Assembly: GCA_021234155.1 (NCBI GenBank)
Contig: JAJEKV010000097.1
Span: 1,056,001-1,120,000, forward strand
Direction of reading: 5' to 3'
DNA: 64,000 bases
From: Isoetes taiwanensis
Taxonomy: Eukaryota > Streptophyta > Lycopodiopsida > Isoetales > Isoetaceae
A model generated the notes under the pieces. That model did no database searches. It was not told the DNA's origin and saw only the letters and a list, made by a program, of their open reading frames with translations. Position 1 is the first letter of the stretch; each line of letters starts with the position of its first letter. A program made the position numbers and the translations under genes. Positions 33,255 through 44,530 of this stretch are shown piece after piece.

Positions 33255-34181
33255 ATGGCAGCTATTCAATTGCCCAATTCAAATGGATTATCAACTATAT
33301 TCTTCGGCTCCTCTGTAAAGACCCAATCCTCACAGTTTGTATGTCTACAGATGCCTTCCAAAGCTGGATACCCTTCAGGTCAAATACTCCTCTTTTATTC
33401 AGTTATCTACACAGTGATTAGCAGGAAATATACAGCTTTTGTAAGTGTAAAATGAATACATATCCTATACACATATCTGTGTTGTGATTGCTTTCTATGT
33501 CTAGATGCCCTTCAGGTCAATAACAAACACAGTAATTAGCAGAGAGTATACATTTATGTAAGTCTTAACGATTATTTGTGATTGCCCTAATAATAAGCTT
33601 GGTAGATTTGCTGAGTTCAGTATACAATATTGTGGCTTAACAAATCTCAAAAAGAAATACAAATGGCTTATGATATTTATGTCTGTTCTGCAGTTTTATG
33701 TGGCAGAGGGGATAAGCGTACTGCAAAAGGGAAAAGGTTCAGGCATTCTCATGGAAATGTAAGATCTTCTTTATGTTTATTTATGCCTGCATAGTCTTGA
33801 CAACCATAGCAATAACTTATGTATTACTAGTGGTCTTCTCTTGTTTGTGGCTAATATGCAGTGTCTTTACAATTAAGCTATTCATTTATATCCTAAGGCG
33901 TTCTGGCAGGAAATTTTTTGGCTAATATGCACTATTTATAACTAAGCTATTCATGTACCCTAAGGCGTTTTGGCAGGACAATATGCATTATCTTTAACTA
34001 GGTTAATTTTATACTGTATGCATTTGCTTCTTGCTTTAACTGTTCTTTGTATTGGCAGTCTCGACCGAAGAATAGTAGCAAGGGTAGAGGTCTGCCTCCC
34101 ACACCATTACCTGCAAGAACAACACCTAAAAAGGATGCTGCAGCTACAGAGGATCTCATTGAGATAAAGCTTGGTGACTAA
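33255..34181 (+). CDS. RPS31: Plastid 30S ribosomal protein bTHXc (PSRP4/RPS31 type), 3 exons
   Basis: The protein is a small basic subunit of the chloroplast 30S ribosome. Coding exons are 33255-33378, 33694-33758 and 34059-34181, with GT-AG introns and matching phases (1, then 0), giving 103 residues. Residues 1-43 are Ser/Thr-rich with few acids, as in a plastid transit peptide. The mature part has [20 protein letters not shown] then [20 protein letters not shown], the hallmark bTHX sequence, and ends IEIKLGD-stop. The length matches the family (about 100-120). The ATG is the first after the putative 5' UTR intron acceptor. No disruption is seen, so it is probably functional. Confidence 0.92.
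33331..33562 (+). repeat. Duplicated exon-1/intron-1 boundary of the bTHXc gene
   Basis: ATGCCCTTCAGGTCAA, ACACAGTAATTAGCAG and TACATTTATGTAAGTC at about 33505-33562 repeat the boundary sequence at 33350-33445. The second copy keeps a CAGGTCAA donor-like site inside the intron. Confidence 0.6.
33850..33990 (+). repeat. Tandem duplication of about 65-70 bp in intron 2 of the bTHXc gene
   Basis: GGCTAATATGCA, AGCTATTCAT and CCTAAGGCGTT(C/T)TGGCAGG occur twice head to tail. Each copy carries an AG that could act as a cryptic acceptor. Confidence 0.7.
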
Positions 34182-35569
34182 TAAGTCCTGTATTCACAGA
34201 TTCCTTGTTTTCAACTCCCTTGCATCTGATTTTAAGCAAAAAAAAAGGAACAGTATTTGAAAATTTGTGGATCCTTCCTTGTGGTATTATTTCAAATAGT
34301 TGCAATGGATTTTTAAATTTGGGTAGGTGAAAGTTATGAAGCCCAGCAGGGTCTTTTCTTCTGTAAGGTTCCATTGTCTCCAGAATATGCTTTTTTTTTT
34401 TTTAATGCTGCTAGAAACTAGTTTCCGGCTATGCCAGGGGCAGGCATAAGATCAAACTCTTAAGTGAAAAGACCTCAAGAAAGTTGGTCTCAAAACAAAA
34501 GTGCTTATTAATGTGACATTTAGGCATTGTACCCCTAGATGACTTAAATTTCCCAATCAGTGGATGATATGTCATGAGAAAGATACAAATATTATATACA
34601 AGAATTTAGCGCGCTGGCGGGGCCAGCGCCTATTGAGCTATAGGACCCTTTTTTCTTTTTTTTTTGATTTGAGGTGTTTATTGCAGCTTTGGGAGTTGAA
34701 CCCAGATGTAACCATTTTTGAGGATTGAGAATAGATGCGTACCTAGTTTACAGTACCTAGTTTACAGTAAGAGTTCTTTGTAGACGACATTTGTTGTAGT
34801 CTGTGCTATGTTGCTGGCATCTAGGAGGATTAGCATATAACCCTTAAAACTTCCAAAACATTTCGTAGGATATTTGACTAATTTAAAGTTGTCTAGCTTG
34901 CAAGACTAGCTATGTTCAAAGTTAGCAAACTACATTGCAATCAATTTTACAGGAGCTAATCTACAAAGGAAGATCTATAATTTGCAAGATTTTGGCCAAA
35001 AATGCTAATTTTTCTCCAACTATTTTAGAATAGAATAGAATAGAATATGATTTTATCGAGTACTGACATATAAATCAGTGTGGTGGTCTCACCTCTTTAA
35101 AATGATGTTCTACGGAGTTGAAGAAGGAAGCATATGTAAGATACTAACCGATCTATATTTATCTAGCAATTTGACAAAGAAATCTATCTTTGAATTGCCT
35201 ACAAAAAATAGTTTAAGTTGAAACTTAAGTCGTATAATTGGTTGAATCTTGTAGGGCCCGTGTGGATTCTGTAGATATTTAGAACATGGGACAATCGGAG
35301 ACTGAGAATATGTGCCTAGTTTTAGCATCATGGCGTATACACAAACGATTTCCTTCCGACACATTATAGCATAGGCTACTTCTCTTTATCTTAGGGAACT
35401 GGTTCAGGTCGAGGAAATAACTTAGTGCTTGCAATTAATATAAAGTAAAATAACAACACTTGCATTTGGGTACTTTTATATCCAAATGAACATATAATCA
35501 AAGCATGGTTAATTGTTATTTAGATAGATATCGCTCACACTATCTCCCCCCGATTGGGGTTATTAAAAA
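34182..35569. other. Non-coding; hairpin at 34611-34629 and AGAAT repeat at 35027
   Basis: The bTHXc 3' flank has no further gene. GCGCTGGC GGG GCCAGCGC (34611-34629) is a strong hairpin preceded by TATACAAGAATTTA, the inverted counterpart of the motif at 31795-31830. TAGAATAGAATAGAATAG at about 35028-35045 resembles the tails near 29519 and 58386. Confidence 0.45.
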
Positions 35570-35574
35570 AAAAA

Positions 35575-35700
35575 TGGAAATTCTTCCAAATTTCAATTGT
35601 GGAAACCCTTCCAAAAAATGGAAACCCTTCCAAATTTCAAAGAAATCCGGAAGGGTTTCCACTGAAGCACGGAAGGGTTTCCACAAAAATATTATATTTT
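35575..35700. repeat. Inverted clusters of GGAAACCCTTCC
   Basis: Three GGAAACCCTTCC-type words are followed by GGAAGGGTTTCC-type words (two copies) over 125 bp, so the region can fold on itself in several registers. CCGGAAGGGTTTCC and ATGGAAACCCTTCC recur again near 35988. Confidence 0.7.
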
Positions 35701-35831
35701 TGGATTTCCGAGACAACCACCGTTAATTAATGCTGATAATTAAATTTCTACGGCTCTGATAAGAGCCTATTCAAGAAAAGTACTTTTTTTTTTCTTCCTC
35801 TTCCTCCGGCGGATCGGTTTTCCTTCCTTGC

Positions 35832-35969
35832 ATGGAGATTGAGTCGCTTGATCGGATTGAGGAACGCTTCAAGAAACAGTTTTATAGAAAGATTGAGCAG
35901 GAGTTCAGGCGTTTTATAGAAAAATTGAGCAGAGAGTTCGCTCTCTCAGAGGAAAAGTTCAGCTCGTAG
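35832..35969 (+). CDS. Small open frame, 45 residues, charged helix
   Basis: ATG at 35832 opens a frame rich in Glu, Lys, Arg and Phe containing RIEERFKKQFYRKIEQEFRR and ending with TAG at 35967. It has an internal near-repeat (FYRKIEQEF / FIEKLSREF) matching a DNA duplication. No family is recognised. It may be chance coding over a short duplication. Confidence 0.25.
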   Translation: MEIESLDRIEERFKKQFYRKIEQEFRRFIEKLSREFALSEEKFSS

Positions 35970-36026
35970 GGAAAAATTTCTACCGCCATGGAAACCCTTC
36001 CGGAGTTGGGCTAGGAAACAATTGGT

Positions 36027-36275
36027 GAGGCCGATTCTACTGCTCTGATTTATTCTATTGCTCCGATTCTATTGCTCGTGTTCTATTGCCGAAGTATTGC
36101 AAAGAACCTGGCTTAAATTAAGCTAATGTTTCTCGCTTCCGCCTACACTGGGTTGCATTTCATGCTTTGAGATTTTCGGCACCGATTCAAGCTCTTGGTA
36201 ATACACTGATTTATTCTACTGCTCCGATTCTATTCCTCGTGTTCTATTGCTGAAGTATTACAAAGAACCCTGCAG
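36027..36275 (+). repeat. Direct repeat of about 80 bp
   Basis: GATTTATTCTA, GCTCCGATTCTATTGCTCGTG and TTCTATTGC(C/T)GAAGTATT occur in order at about 36047-36108 and again at 36207-36275. No coding role is seen. Confidence 0.65.
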
Positions 36276-36739
36276 CGATTGCCAGGTAAATTCCGTACCT
36301 CGTTTTGGATTGCTCGCTTTATATAAAGAATAAGGTAAATTGTTTTTGGAAGCTTCGCTTTTCTATGGCTTCTAATCAGGAGTGTAAGCCTTGTGATTTG
36401 TCTGCATCTTCCAGTTCCCATTCATCCATGTTTCTCTTTCTGACTTGCCTTGCGGGATTTAAGAATGCGGAGTCAGTCGAACGAAAAGCAGTTGTTTGTT
36501 GTCAACCACGGAAAGGAAAATATCAGTGGTTCAAGACATTTATCTTAAATTGAAAATATTTTTTGTTACTATAGCAGAATCGCAAGAAAGCGTAGATGGG
36601 AAGACCAATTTTTGGAGCTATTAGACTCGGCCAAATTCATGTAGAAATAGGCCGAATTTGCTTGAAAAGTGCCGATTTGAATAATAGAAGTGATGATTTA
36701 TCATAGGCAGCTCTGAAAAAGCAAGATTGAGTTGAAAAA
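36276..36739. other. No gene recognised
   Basis: A plus frame starting at 36366 (MASNQECKPCDLS) has no secure match. The rest is AT-rich and empty. Confidence 0.3.
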
Positions 36740-37228
36740 ATAACAATCATTGACATTAACAACCAACACATAACTACCATTGACATTAATTAACACAACC
36801 ATTGGGTCCAACACATTTAAATTAAAATCCCCCTTAAACCCCCTTTGGTTTGGGTGCATATTCACACGGGGGGTGACTCCGGGCAACGAGAGCTGTTGGA
36901 TAGGCATATTCACCCCTTATTCCTTAATCTACACCGTACGTAAAGTTCCTCGTTTGTGGGGTATGCAAGTACAAAATTTGCTATACTGTATAACAAGATT
37001 CGCAAAATACTATAAGATTTCAAGCAGAATACTATATGGTGTTGATTTTGTACGTGCAAAATACAATTATGAGGGCTCTCGCTGCCCTACGTCACCCCCC
37101 GTGTGAATATGCACCCAAACCAAAGGGGGTTTAAGGGGGATTTTAATTTAAATGTGTTGGACCCAATGGTTGTGTTAATTAATGTCGATGGTAGTTATGT
37201 GTTGGTTGTTAATGTCAATGGTTGTTAT
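36740..37228. mobile_element. Foldback element, copy 2, with extended arms
   Basis: The 291-bp core (36839-37129) is the same family as copy 1. Here the inverted repeat continues outwards. CATTGACATTAACAACC through CCAACACATTTAAATT on the left (from about 36740) is mirrored on the right to about 37228 with only a few mismatches. Each arm is therefore about 140-150 bp around a loop of about 200 bp. No open frame of note and no clear target duplication were found. Confidence 0.75.
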
Positions 37229-39760
37229 GTGTTGGTTGTTATGTGTTGGAGGATTTAATTTTTATATGTTGGATGTTAATGGTCTGTGTTGCAAAAAAAA
37301 AAAAATTTACAAAATACTTGCTAGGGTCTAATCTAGCAAATACTATACTTCAAGAACTAAACCTAGTTAGAAATTGAGAATTTGTCTGTCCTAAGCTCGA
37401 CCCATTCCTAAGCTCGACCCATTGCCGGAAAACATCCCCGGAAAAAGCAAGCCGAAAACCATAGATAATTCCAAATTTTTTTTTCTTTCTAGTAATCTTA
37501 TATTTAGTTAGTGAACAATTTTTAGCAGCATAGGTGTGCATAGGATGAAGGCAACATGCTAATTTGGATCTATCTTATGTACAATACAACATGACAATTA
37601 TGACTACCTGCAAGTATAAGAATCACAAAGGATGTTACCACTTGTTTTACCACTTGTTGAAGCAAAATATCCAATAATTTGATAGCTAATGAGAGGAAAT
37701 GTCCTATGCCTTTATTAAAGCACCAATAAGATAGATAGTATTTTTACATCATGCCACTTTGACAGCATTCATACGGACATATGACGAACCCCAAAAGACT
37801 TGAACACAAGATCTCTTAATTGTTAACCCAATGGATTAGTCCACTAAACCAAACAAGGGGTAATCAAATAAGAAAGATCATTTAGAATAGCTATGAACGA
37901 AGTACGTCAGCATAGAAATTCAAATTTAGAATGATTGGTAATTCATTTAGATGTTTGACATGTTTCACAATACTTGCTGGTACATGCTTGTAGCAACATG
38001 TTATTTATTCTATGCAAGTATTTCAAGACCTCGAATGTTTTGAACACGAGAGACGAAGACATATAGATCTTATAGTTCTATTCGAAGATAAAACTCGATA
38101 AATAAGAATGTTCTTTAGCCTGGAAAAACAAACATACCTTTAATATGGAGTGCTTGCTGGTTTTATGCGTTCTTTTGTCCATACACATTATTTTTGGAAG
38201 ACTTCTAGACAAACAATACTTCTCACCAAAGTAAGAAGTGATAATCACTACAACTTTAAGCAATTACATTCAATAAGTTGTCCAACGCTATATATGCGCT
38301 TGAAATCGATATGCATTGCATTGATGCACAAATGTCTTTCTTTATTATAAAGTAAGAAGTCTTGTTTCAGCCAGTCTTTTACAATACACAGATGTAATCA
38401 ATGATTATAGATGGCTAGACACTGACCTTATATATGGCTATGACAATTGTAGATGGCTTTTTACTTTGTTCCCTTTACTAAAACAAAGCCAATAGATAAG
38501 AGCATCATGGATGCAAAACATGCACGTGGAAAATAAAACATTGATAGAGAACTCAATATGGCCTTACCAACAACTTCGAAATGAATCGACTACATATGAA
38601 ATAGAGAAAACAAAAATCATTGAGAATCCTTCAATTAAAATTCAACATTCATATATTGAAGGGAATGAAAGAGTAATCTAGGGACAAGCCAATTTCACAG
38701 CTGCAAGCTGCAGCAGAGCAAGATGAGAGGAGATACCCTTGCCAAAAAAAAGGGTGCTTAGGCATTTTGGATTGCCTCAATACCAAGTTTTATTGCCTGC
38801 ATTTAATATATAGAGATAATTAAGTAAGTTTGAACACATGGAAGAAGTTGGAACATAAAACCCTAACACATGTCATCCTAAATGCTACTCGGCATAGCTA
38901 TCTTGTTAATGATCTAAAGACTTCATTGAAAATGAAGTTCAATGTTGGTATATGGATGCATGTTGTAGAACTCACTCTTTCACACACACAAAAAAGTATG
39001 TTAATTAATTATGCAATTATTATGTTTTTTGCACCAACTTTATAGGATAGATAGATAGGGCATTATACAAGTAATACCATGTATAGTGAATGTGTACATG
39101 GCACCTCACCCCTTAGCCATAAAGTACACTCTTAGGTGCTCAATTATCCTTACACGCATTTGACTTCCCCTACTTTGTAATCAAGGAACTTGTTTCCTGG
39201 ACAAGTAGAGGCACTATACTTCATAAACCACAAGGAGGACCATCCATCCTTTCTTAGGCTCAAGCTCTCATAACAATGTTGTGCCAATGGCACAAATAGA
39301 TTCCGGCCATCTTTGTATTAAAAAGGGTGTCTGGAAATGATAGAGACGAATGCAGTTGTTCTTCCTTGCAATTACAACGTTGAAAGAAAGAGGCTGCTCC
39401 ATGAAAGAATTTTGATCATTTTGCTGCAAAAAAAAAGAGCCAAATTGATAAAATTTATGGAATTAACACTGACTAAGTATAGGATGAGATCGCTTCACTA
39501 GTTACAAGGGCAAAATTTTATGAATGACATAGCGAGTATCCCGTGCAACAATGATGTCATTTAAACAATATAAGTAATGAAGTTCCCCAGCAGAGAAAAT
39601 GAAACTAACGGTATCCATGCAATCTATAGAAGCAGGAAAAGACAATGAGAAATAAGAAGAAGCAGAATGAACTAGAATGAACAGTAGCTAACTACATAGT
39701 ACCTTTCAGGTGAGATGGCATAAATAGCCCACGTTACATATAAGTCAAAGTTTAGTTTCA
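37229..39760. other. Non-coding, no gene recognised
   Basis: AT-rich sequence with short A/T tracts. GTTATGTGTTGG-type words repeat at 37190-37250 beside the foldback. Confidence 0.35.
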
Positions 39761-40064
39761 CACTTTAATACTCCCTCAAACTTCTAAGCAAACATGCAAC
39801 ATGACATCTTAGAGCAGATAATGCAGCAGCCCAGCCACCCATCCAAGAGGGTGACCATGCAGCAAGATTACTTGATGCATTGTCTGGTTGAAAACATGCT
39901 GGACATGCAAGTTTGGTCGATCTCTGACATTCCAGGGGAGTGCTTTGCCAGCAAGCCTCCATTGAAATATGAGGAGGCTGTGGAGTGAGTATCTTTGCTA
40001 GATACGAGGACGAAGAAATTGAAAGAAAATATGCCAAGGTCAAAGGACTAGACACCTGAGCCAC
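39761..40064. other. Unassigned open frames on both strands
   Basis: A 99-codon minus frame and a 64-codon plus frame overlap. Neither shows a domain I recognise. The plus frame has some character of retroelement gag (MQQDYLMHCLVENMLDMQVW), but this is not enough to call it. Confidence 0.2.
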
Positions 40065-40762
40065 GAAGACACTTCTTTTAGATTTTGTTGAGTGCCCAGA
40101 AACTGCACATTTATTCTTTAATCAGAAGAGCTATGGGGGGACAGGTACGCATAAGAGCCTGTTGAAACACTTGAATTTATTGGAGAAGGTTGTGGCTCAA
40201 GTAATCCTGGATTGCATGGAGAGTGCAAATGGATTGTAAAATAGCATCTAAATTAAAAGCATGCTGGTATTGTACAGCAACCTAAAAAGCTACCCGAAAT
40301 CTTTATCATCGGGAAGCAACTCACATCTGAATTGGGTCAATCGGTAGAGCTGTGGATTGGATTCATAGCATGCAGTGCAAGGCTGGAGGTTGGGGAGCCG
40401 CGGAAAAGGATGGGTGATCCTCCACTGATTACAGATGCCCCTGCTACTGCCGCTGCCGCTGCCGCTGCCCTCGCCTTCCACTTATCTGCCAAAAAAACCC
40501 AAACATTCTCTACCGTCAAAGACATCCCAAACAAATCTGCCATGTCTAAGTATCACAGAATGTCACAAAAACCCTAACTAATCCCAGACAATCGCAACCG
40601 CGTATTTAGAATATTTTATGGGATATTATATTCAAATGAAATCAAGGCCTTCTACATGTCACTCCACCCTCCAACAAGAGAGTTGCCCCCTATGGGCAAA
40701 CAAAAAAAAAACTGAAAAAAAGTCTGATTTCTTTGGTTGAGCATGACTGTTTGAGCATGATA
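40065..40762. other. Non-coding; GCC/GCT triplet run
   Basis: CTGCCGCTGCCGCTGCCGCT lies at about 40447-40466. No gene is identified. Confidence 0.4.
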
Positions 40763-41116
40763 TCGTAAATCTACTCTGGGATGTGGTTAACCCGGACACA
40801 TGTCCAGGTTAATTACTGCTGCTCAGTTTCAAGCTCAAAAGACAACAGTTTCTGCATGTTTTTCACCGATCTTGCTTGATCCATGCTCAAATCATCTGCT
40901 CTCTTGATAGAATGAGATTTTTAAGGGTTGGCAAGGCGATTCTAATGGTGTGCACCGGATTAAACCGTTCAAGAAGCTGATTGCAAGCTCTATTCAAAGA
41001 TCAACATGCCAAAACACAGTCCCACACTCAGTTCAACGCGTGATTACCTGGCCAAAAAACAGTGGTTAGCTCGGACAAAAGTGTGGTAAGCTCGGACATA
41101 TCAGTGGTTAGATCGA
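40763..41116 (+). repeat. Palindrome-headed dispersed repeat, copy A
   Basis: It starts ATCTACTCTGGGATGTGG and contains the near-palindrome AACCCGGACACATGTCCAGGTT. The body from about 40829 to 41116 matches the reverse complement of 45519-45808, including TTCAACGCGTGATTACC, CCAAAACACAGTCCCAC and GTTCAAGAAGCTGATTGCA. No coding content. Confidence 0.75.
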
Positions 41117-41132
41117 GGAATAAAGAGCATAT

Positions 41133-41284
41133 ATGCTTATCCAACAGCTCTCGATGCCCTACGTCACCCCCCGTGTGAATATGCACCCAAACCAAAGGGG
41201 GTTTAAGGGGGATTTAATTATAGGTTGTAAGAGGTAATGGTTTGTGGTGTGGAAAAAAAAAAATTTGGCCCCTTCGGGGCCTTA
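41133..41284. mobile_element. Foldback family, half copy 3
   Basis: Only one arm is present: CCAACAGCTCTCGATGCCCT through GTGAATATGCACCCAAACC and CCAAAGGGGG (to 41201), then the TTTAAGGGGGATTTAATT flank and a tail ending in GGCCCCTTCGGGGCC, as beside copy 1. It directly follows repeat copy A. Confidence 0.7.
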
Positions 41285-41786
41285 AAAAGATATTGTACAT
41301 ATCGTAAAAGAAAGAGAAAAAGATCTAGAATAATAACACTCCCATGAACATAATAAGGCAGACAAATTACAAGTGTTTACATGACGGATGCCAAAATTGA
41401 GCACTAACATATACTAACTAAGCACATTAGCCATCATGCCGTAATAAAAAAAAAATTATAATAAGCAAATAAAGGTTATACTTTATCCTCAATTTGTTTT
41501 GGGGATGTGTGGCTATGTTGCACACTGATTTTGTGCATGTTTATGTTCAAGTGTTAGAGCTTTTTGCTCGTGTCCTTGAGCGTCTCTCTTTTAATAATCA
41601 TACTGCTGAACAGGTTCTATTGTCTAACATGCCCAGGGATGAACTTGAAAATGGCCAAAATGACAGGGAGGTGGGCCGACTAGACTCACAAAGAACATGG
41701 CATTTCCCCTGTTCCATGTCAGGCCATTAGAATAACATCCTCTGGTAACAATTTCGTTTAAAGTAATAAAAAGATAGATAACTGAC

Positions 41787-42265
41787 CAATAGCTTCTTGT
41801 ATTCACATGAAAGAGGAACCAGTGCATAACATATTCAATTAGTGTCCAGATAAAGATGCCTCCAATTAGTGGAAATGCCAATTCTTGTGTTGGCAGGCCC
41901 CTTTGTACTGCAATAACTTGTGTCCAGAAAATAACTGGAAGCCATACCAATGGTACTACCCACCATCGTGTGCGTGTCAATGACTGTTGCCACATCGGAG
42001 AAGAGACAATTGAATGAACCAAGACACAAAGTCTTCTATGTTCATCACTGTTTCGTACAGGACAATAACTTCAAGTTTGTTCATAATGAAGTTAACCTTT
42101 TTTCTGAGAGATAAAACTTTGCACAATCTCTAGTAGTTGATAGAATGACTATAAGGATGTCAGATGTATTGCCTCACAAATTTTATTTTCAAAGAAACGA
42201 GGAGTCTCTTTGCTTAGTATAGGCTTATAAACCCATTCTTGGTACTTCTCAGCCAGGTGGCCCAC
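41787..42265 (-). pseudogene. Fatty acid 2-hydroxylase (FAH type) exons
   Basis: Plant FAH proteins are ER di-iron hydroxylases that 2-hydroxylate sphingolipid acyl chains. Exon A starts at 42265 (acceptor TTTTTTAG) and reads VGHLAEKYQEWVYKPILSK and ETPRFFE. Exon B (about 42000-41787) reads LTRTRWWVVPLVWLPVIFW, IGGIFIWTLIEYVMHWFLFH and TRSYW, with the codon for Trp split by a GTCAGT donor, exactly as expected before the GNTxHYLxHGCHH exon. That following exon, with most of the catalytic histidines, is not found downstream, so the fragment cannot be active. Its upstream side is fused to ACR sequence. Confidence 0.8.
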
Positions 42266-42605
42266 CTAAAAAACACACTTGGTATCTGTTAAGACACCTG
42301 AAATTTCCGAAAGCAGACCAGGTCTGTCTCCAGCTGCAGTAACTTCAATAGCTGTATGATGAGCATTTGAATGTGCTCCTACAGTTCGGCCTAAACAGGT
42401 CTGAACTTGAGATGCTGGCGAACACTTTAAATCTTGTGTTGCACCCAGAGCCTAATACAGCACTAGACCCTTAGTCCAGAAACTAATCCATGCATGCAAA
42501 ATTGAAAGAAAGGGAGCAAAGGGTACAATTTGGTTTACCTGTTGAATATAGCTAATGATTCCTGGATCTGTAAGCTTGTTTCCTAACCGACGGTGACATG
42601 AAATA
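42266..42605 (-). pseudogene. ACR-type ACT-domain protein exons
   Basis: ACR proteins carry several ACT domains and are thought to sense amino acids. Exon 42605-42539 (acceptor TGCAG, donor GTAAAC) reads VFHVT then, after a small deletion, RRLGNKLTDPGIISYIQQ. Exon 42451-42266 reads ALGATQDLKC, then GRTVGAHSNAHHTAIEVTAA, GDRPGLLSEISGVLTD, the conserved start of the second ACT domain. The match stops at TDTKC and the next bases are the intron end and exon A of FAH. No other ACT domains are clear, although 42700-42850 on the same strand may be a decayed upstream exon. Confidence 0.8.
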
Positions 42606-43440
42606 CTGCATCACACATGCAACAATTCCAAGATGTTAATTAACCTCCTTTATCTTATTCACCAAGCAATGAAATGTTGATGGGCTCCTGCAACTAGTAA
42701 CAATTGTTTCCATAACATCCAGCAACCACCTTATACATCCATAACTAAGCAAGTTTGATGGCAAAAAGAAGAAACATCCCCAAGTCTTCAAAGTCTCTGA
42801 TGTAGCCGTTAGCACATTCTACATTCTTGTTCTTGATGATGGCAAAACTTGGATCCAAATTTTGAAATAGTCTTGAAATAACCTAGACCTGCATAAAATG
42901 CCTTAAAAAGAAATGTCTTGCAACTACTTAAGAAATAAACATGTTGGAGAACCAAAGCCCCAAGGAAACTCATATCGTTGCATGAAACTCATATTGCAAA
43001 TCTTTAGAAAACTAAGGGCTGCTAGAAATGATCTATGGCCAAACGGAATGCTGCTATACCTGATGAAGAAAACTGGCTGCAAACTTGTTGGTGCCTGTAC
43101 ACTCTGAAATTCGCAAGTTACTGGAGTGAAATGATCTAAGAATCCCTAAGAAGGCAAAATCGGGATGTGCCTTTATGATTTGGGCTGGATTCTATGGCGT
43201 GGAAGCCGGATTCGCGGAGTCGCAGTCGCCTCAGAACCTCGTGCGTTAGGTTTAAAAAAAAAAAAAAAAAAAAAGTTAGTTCGAAATAGTTAAATGGAGT
43301 TAACACATGGGGATTTAAAAAAGTCAAGTTAAAATGGTCATGCCCTAATCCACACAACCCTAAAAAAACCCTAAAACTAATGGGAGGATATTCACCACAG
43401 GATTTGCCCCCTTTTCTAAAATCAACGGCTTACAAAAGGG
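42606..43440. other. Non-coding; 22-base A tract
   Basis: No secure gene. A run of about 21 A at 43255-43275 follows a GC-rich block (GGATTCGCGGAGTCGCAG), which resembles a processed-RNA or SINE 3' end, but no head was identified. Confidence 0.35.
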
Positions 43441-43720
43441 TGCACTCTAGAAATACTATTTAGTACACCTGGATGAATACGGCCACCAAATCATATGAAA
43501 ACCTTAGAGAAAACAGTACAAAAACACAAAAAAAACCCCCTGTTATAATGCTAGATATTAAATCCTAAAGCTTAGCATCACGAAAATAAATTTGAAAAGC
43601 AATTATGGCTATAAATTTAGATATATCAGATAATGGTGCAAATCCATCTCCTATTGTTGTTTTTTATTGCTCCATACCTACTCCTTACTATTTCAAACAT
43701 TATAACAAACTTGGATAATA
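43441..43720 (-). repeat. Dispersed repeat, inverted relative to 48750-48905
   Basis: TCCTAAAGCTTAGCAT, GGCTATAAATTTAGATATAT, TATTGTTGTTTTTTATTGCT and TTTCAAACATTATAAC in this stretch are the reverse complement of 48750-48905. The 48750 copy abuts the 5' end of a LINE. The 43440-43570 part also matches 8045-8170. Confidence 0.7.
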
Positions 43721-44092
43721 GACTTGTGAAATGGTTCAAATAACAATCTCCTGGCTTTCAATATGACAGTTGGGTACAAAATTGCTAGTGGGGTACACTT
43801 TTTGGCGAAGCACATATTAAGCACGTAAATAAATGGACACTATGAGAAGACCTGGACCATTAGGACCGTCAAAATCAATCAACGGCTAAAATTTCTTGAT
43901 ATGAGCCCGATGCTTCGTAACAGCAGCGGCACTCCATTTGTGGCATTTGATCTACTTCACCAAATACAGCAAGCTATGGCTCATTGGAATCGGCATCCAA
44001 AACTAAGGATCCTTATGAAATTGCAGCTTCTACCTGTGCATATTTTGAGCACAATCATGAAAAATTCGATCAAGGTTGCCATAGAGTAGAAG

Positions 44093-44530
44093 CCAATATC
44101 TCATAAACTACTTGACGAAATGGATTGCCGTCAGTTCCTATGGATTCGTAGTACAAAAACGTTCTAGGACACCAAGTTTCAGGTAAATCCATTGAGTATT
44201 TTCACCGCAAGAGGCCAAAAACGATTTCTGATATTTTACCGTGAAAAGCCTAATATCTTACAAACTACAATACGTAATTTGATGCCGCCCGTTTCATTGG
44301 ATTCGCGGATGCAAAAACGTCTTTGGAGGTCAAGTTTCAGATCATTCCATAGAGGATTGATAGTGAAAAAAGCTAAAAAACGATTTCTGGTATCTATAAG
44401 GGAAAAGCTTATATCTCACAAATGGCTTCATAAAATCTAATGCCGTCTCTTCCATTAGATTGGAGATGCAAAAACGTATTAGGAGATCAAATTTGAGTCA
44501 CTTTCATGAAGAATTATTGTGAATCAACCA
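44093..44530 (+). repeat. 158-bp tandem repeat, about 2.8 copies
   Basis: TAATATCTCATAAACTAC at 44093, TAATATCTTACAAACTAC at 44251 and TATATCTCACAAATGG at 44409 start successive units that share TTGGATTCG, GCAAAAACGT, CAAGTTTCAG and AAAACGATTTCTG blocks. No coding content. Confidence 0.75.

Noticed and set aside
36366-36553. Start of a pterin dehydratase-like gene (MASNQECKPCD)
   Set aside because: Resemblance is limited to a few residues and the rest does not align with the family.
39765-40064. 99-codon minus-strand gene
   Set aside because: No motif, Ser/Pro-rich composition, and an overlapping plus frame of equal plausibility.
40332-40420. tRNA or SINE head from GGTCAATCGGTAGAGC
   Set aside because: The A-box-like word is present, but no B box or acceptor pairing follows.
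41494-41730. Plus-strand 78-codon frame as a third captured gene
   Set aside because: No family recognised, and it overlaps the FAH fragment downstream region; evidence is insufficient.
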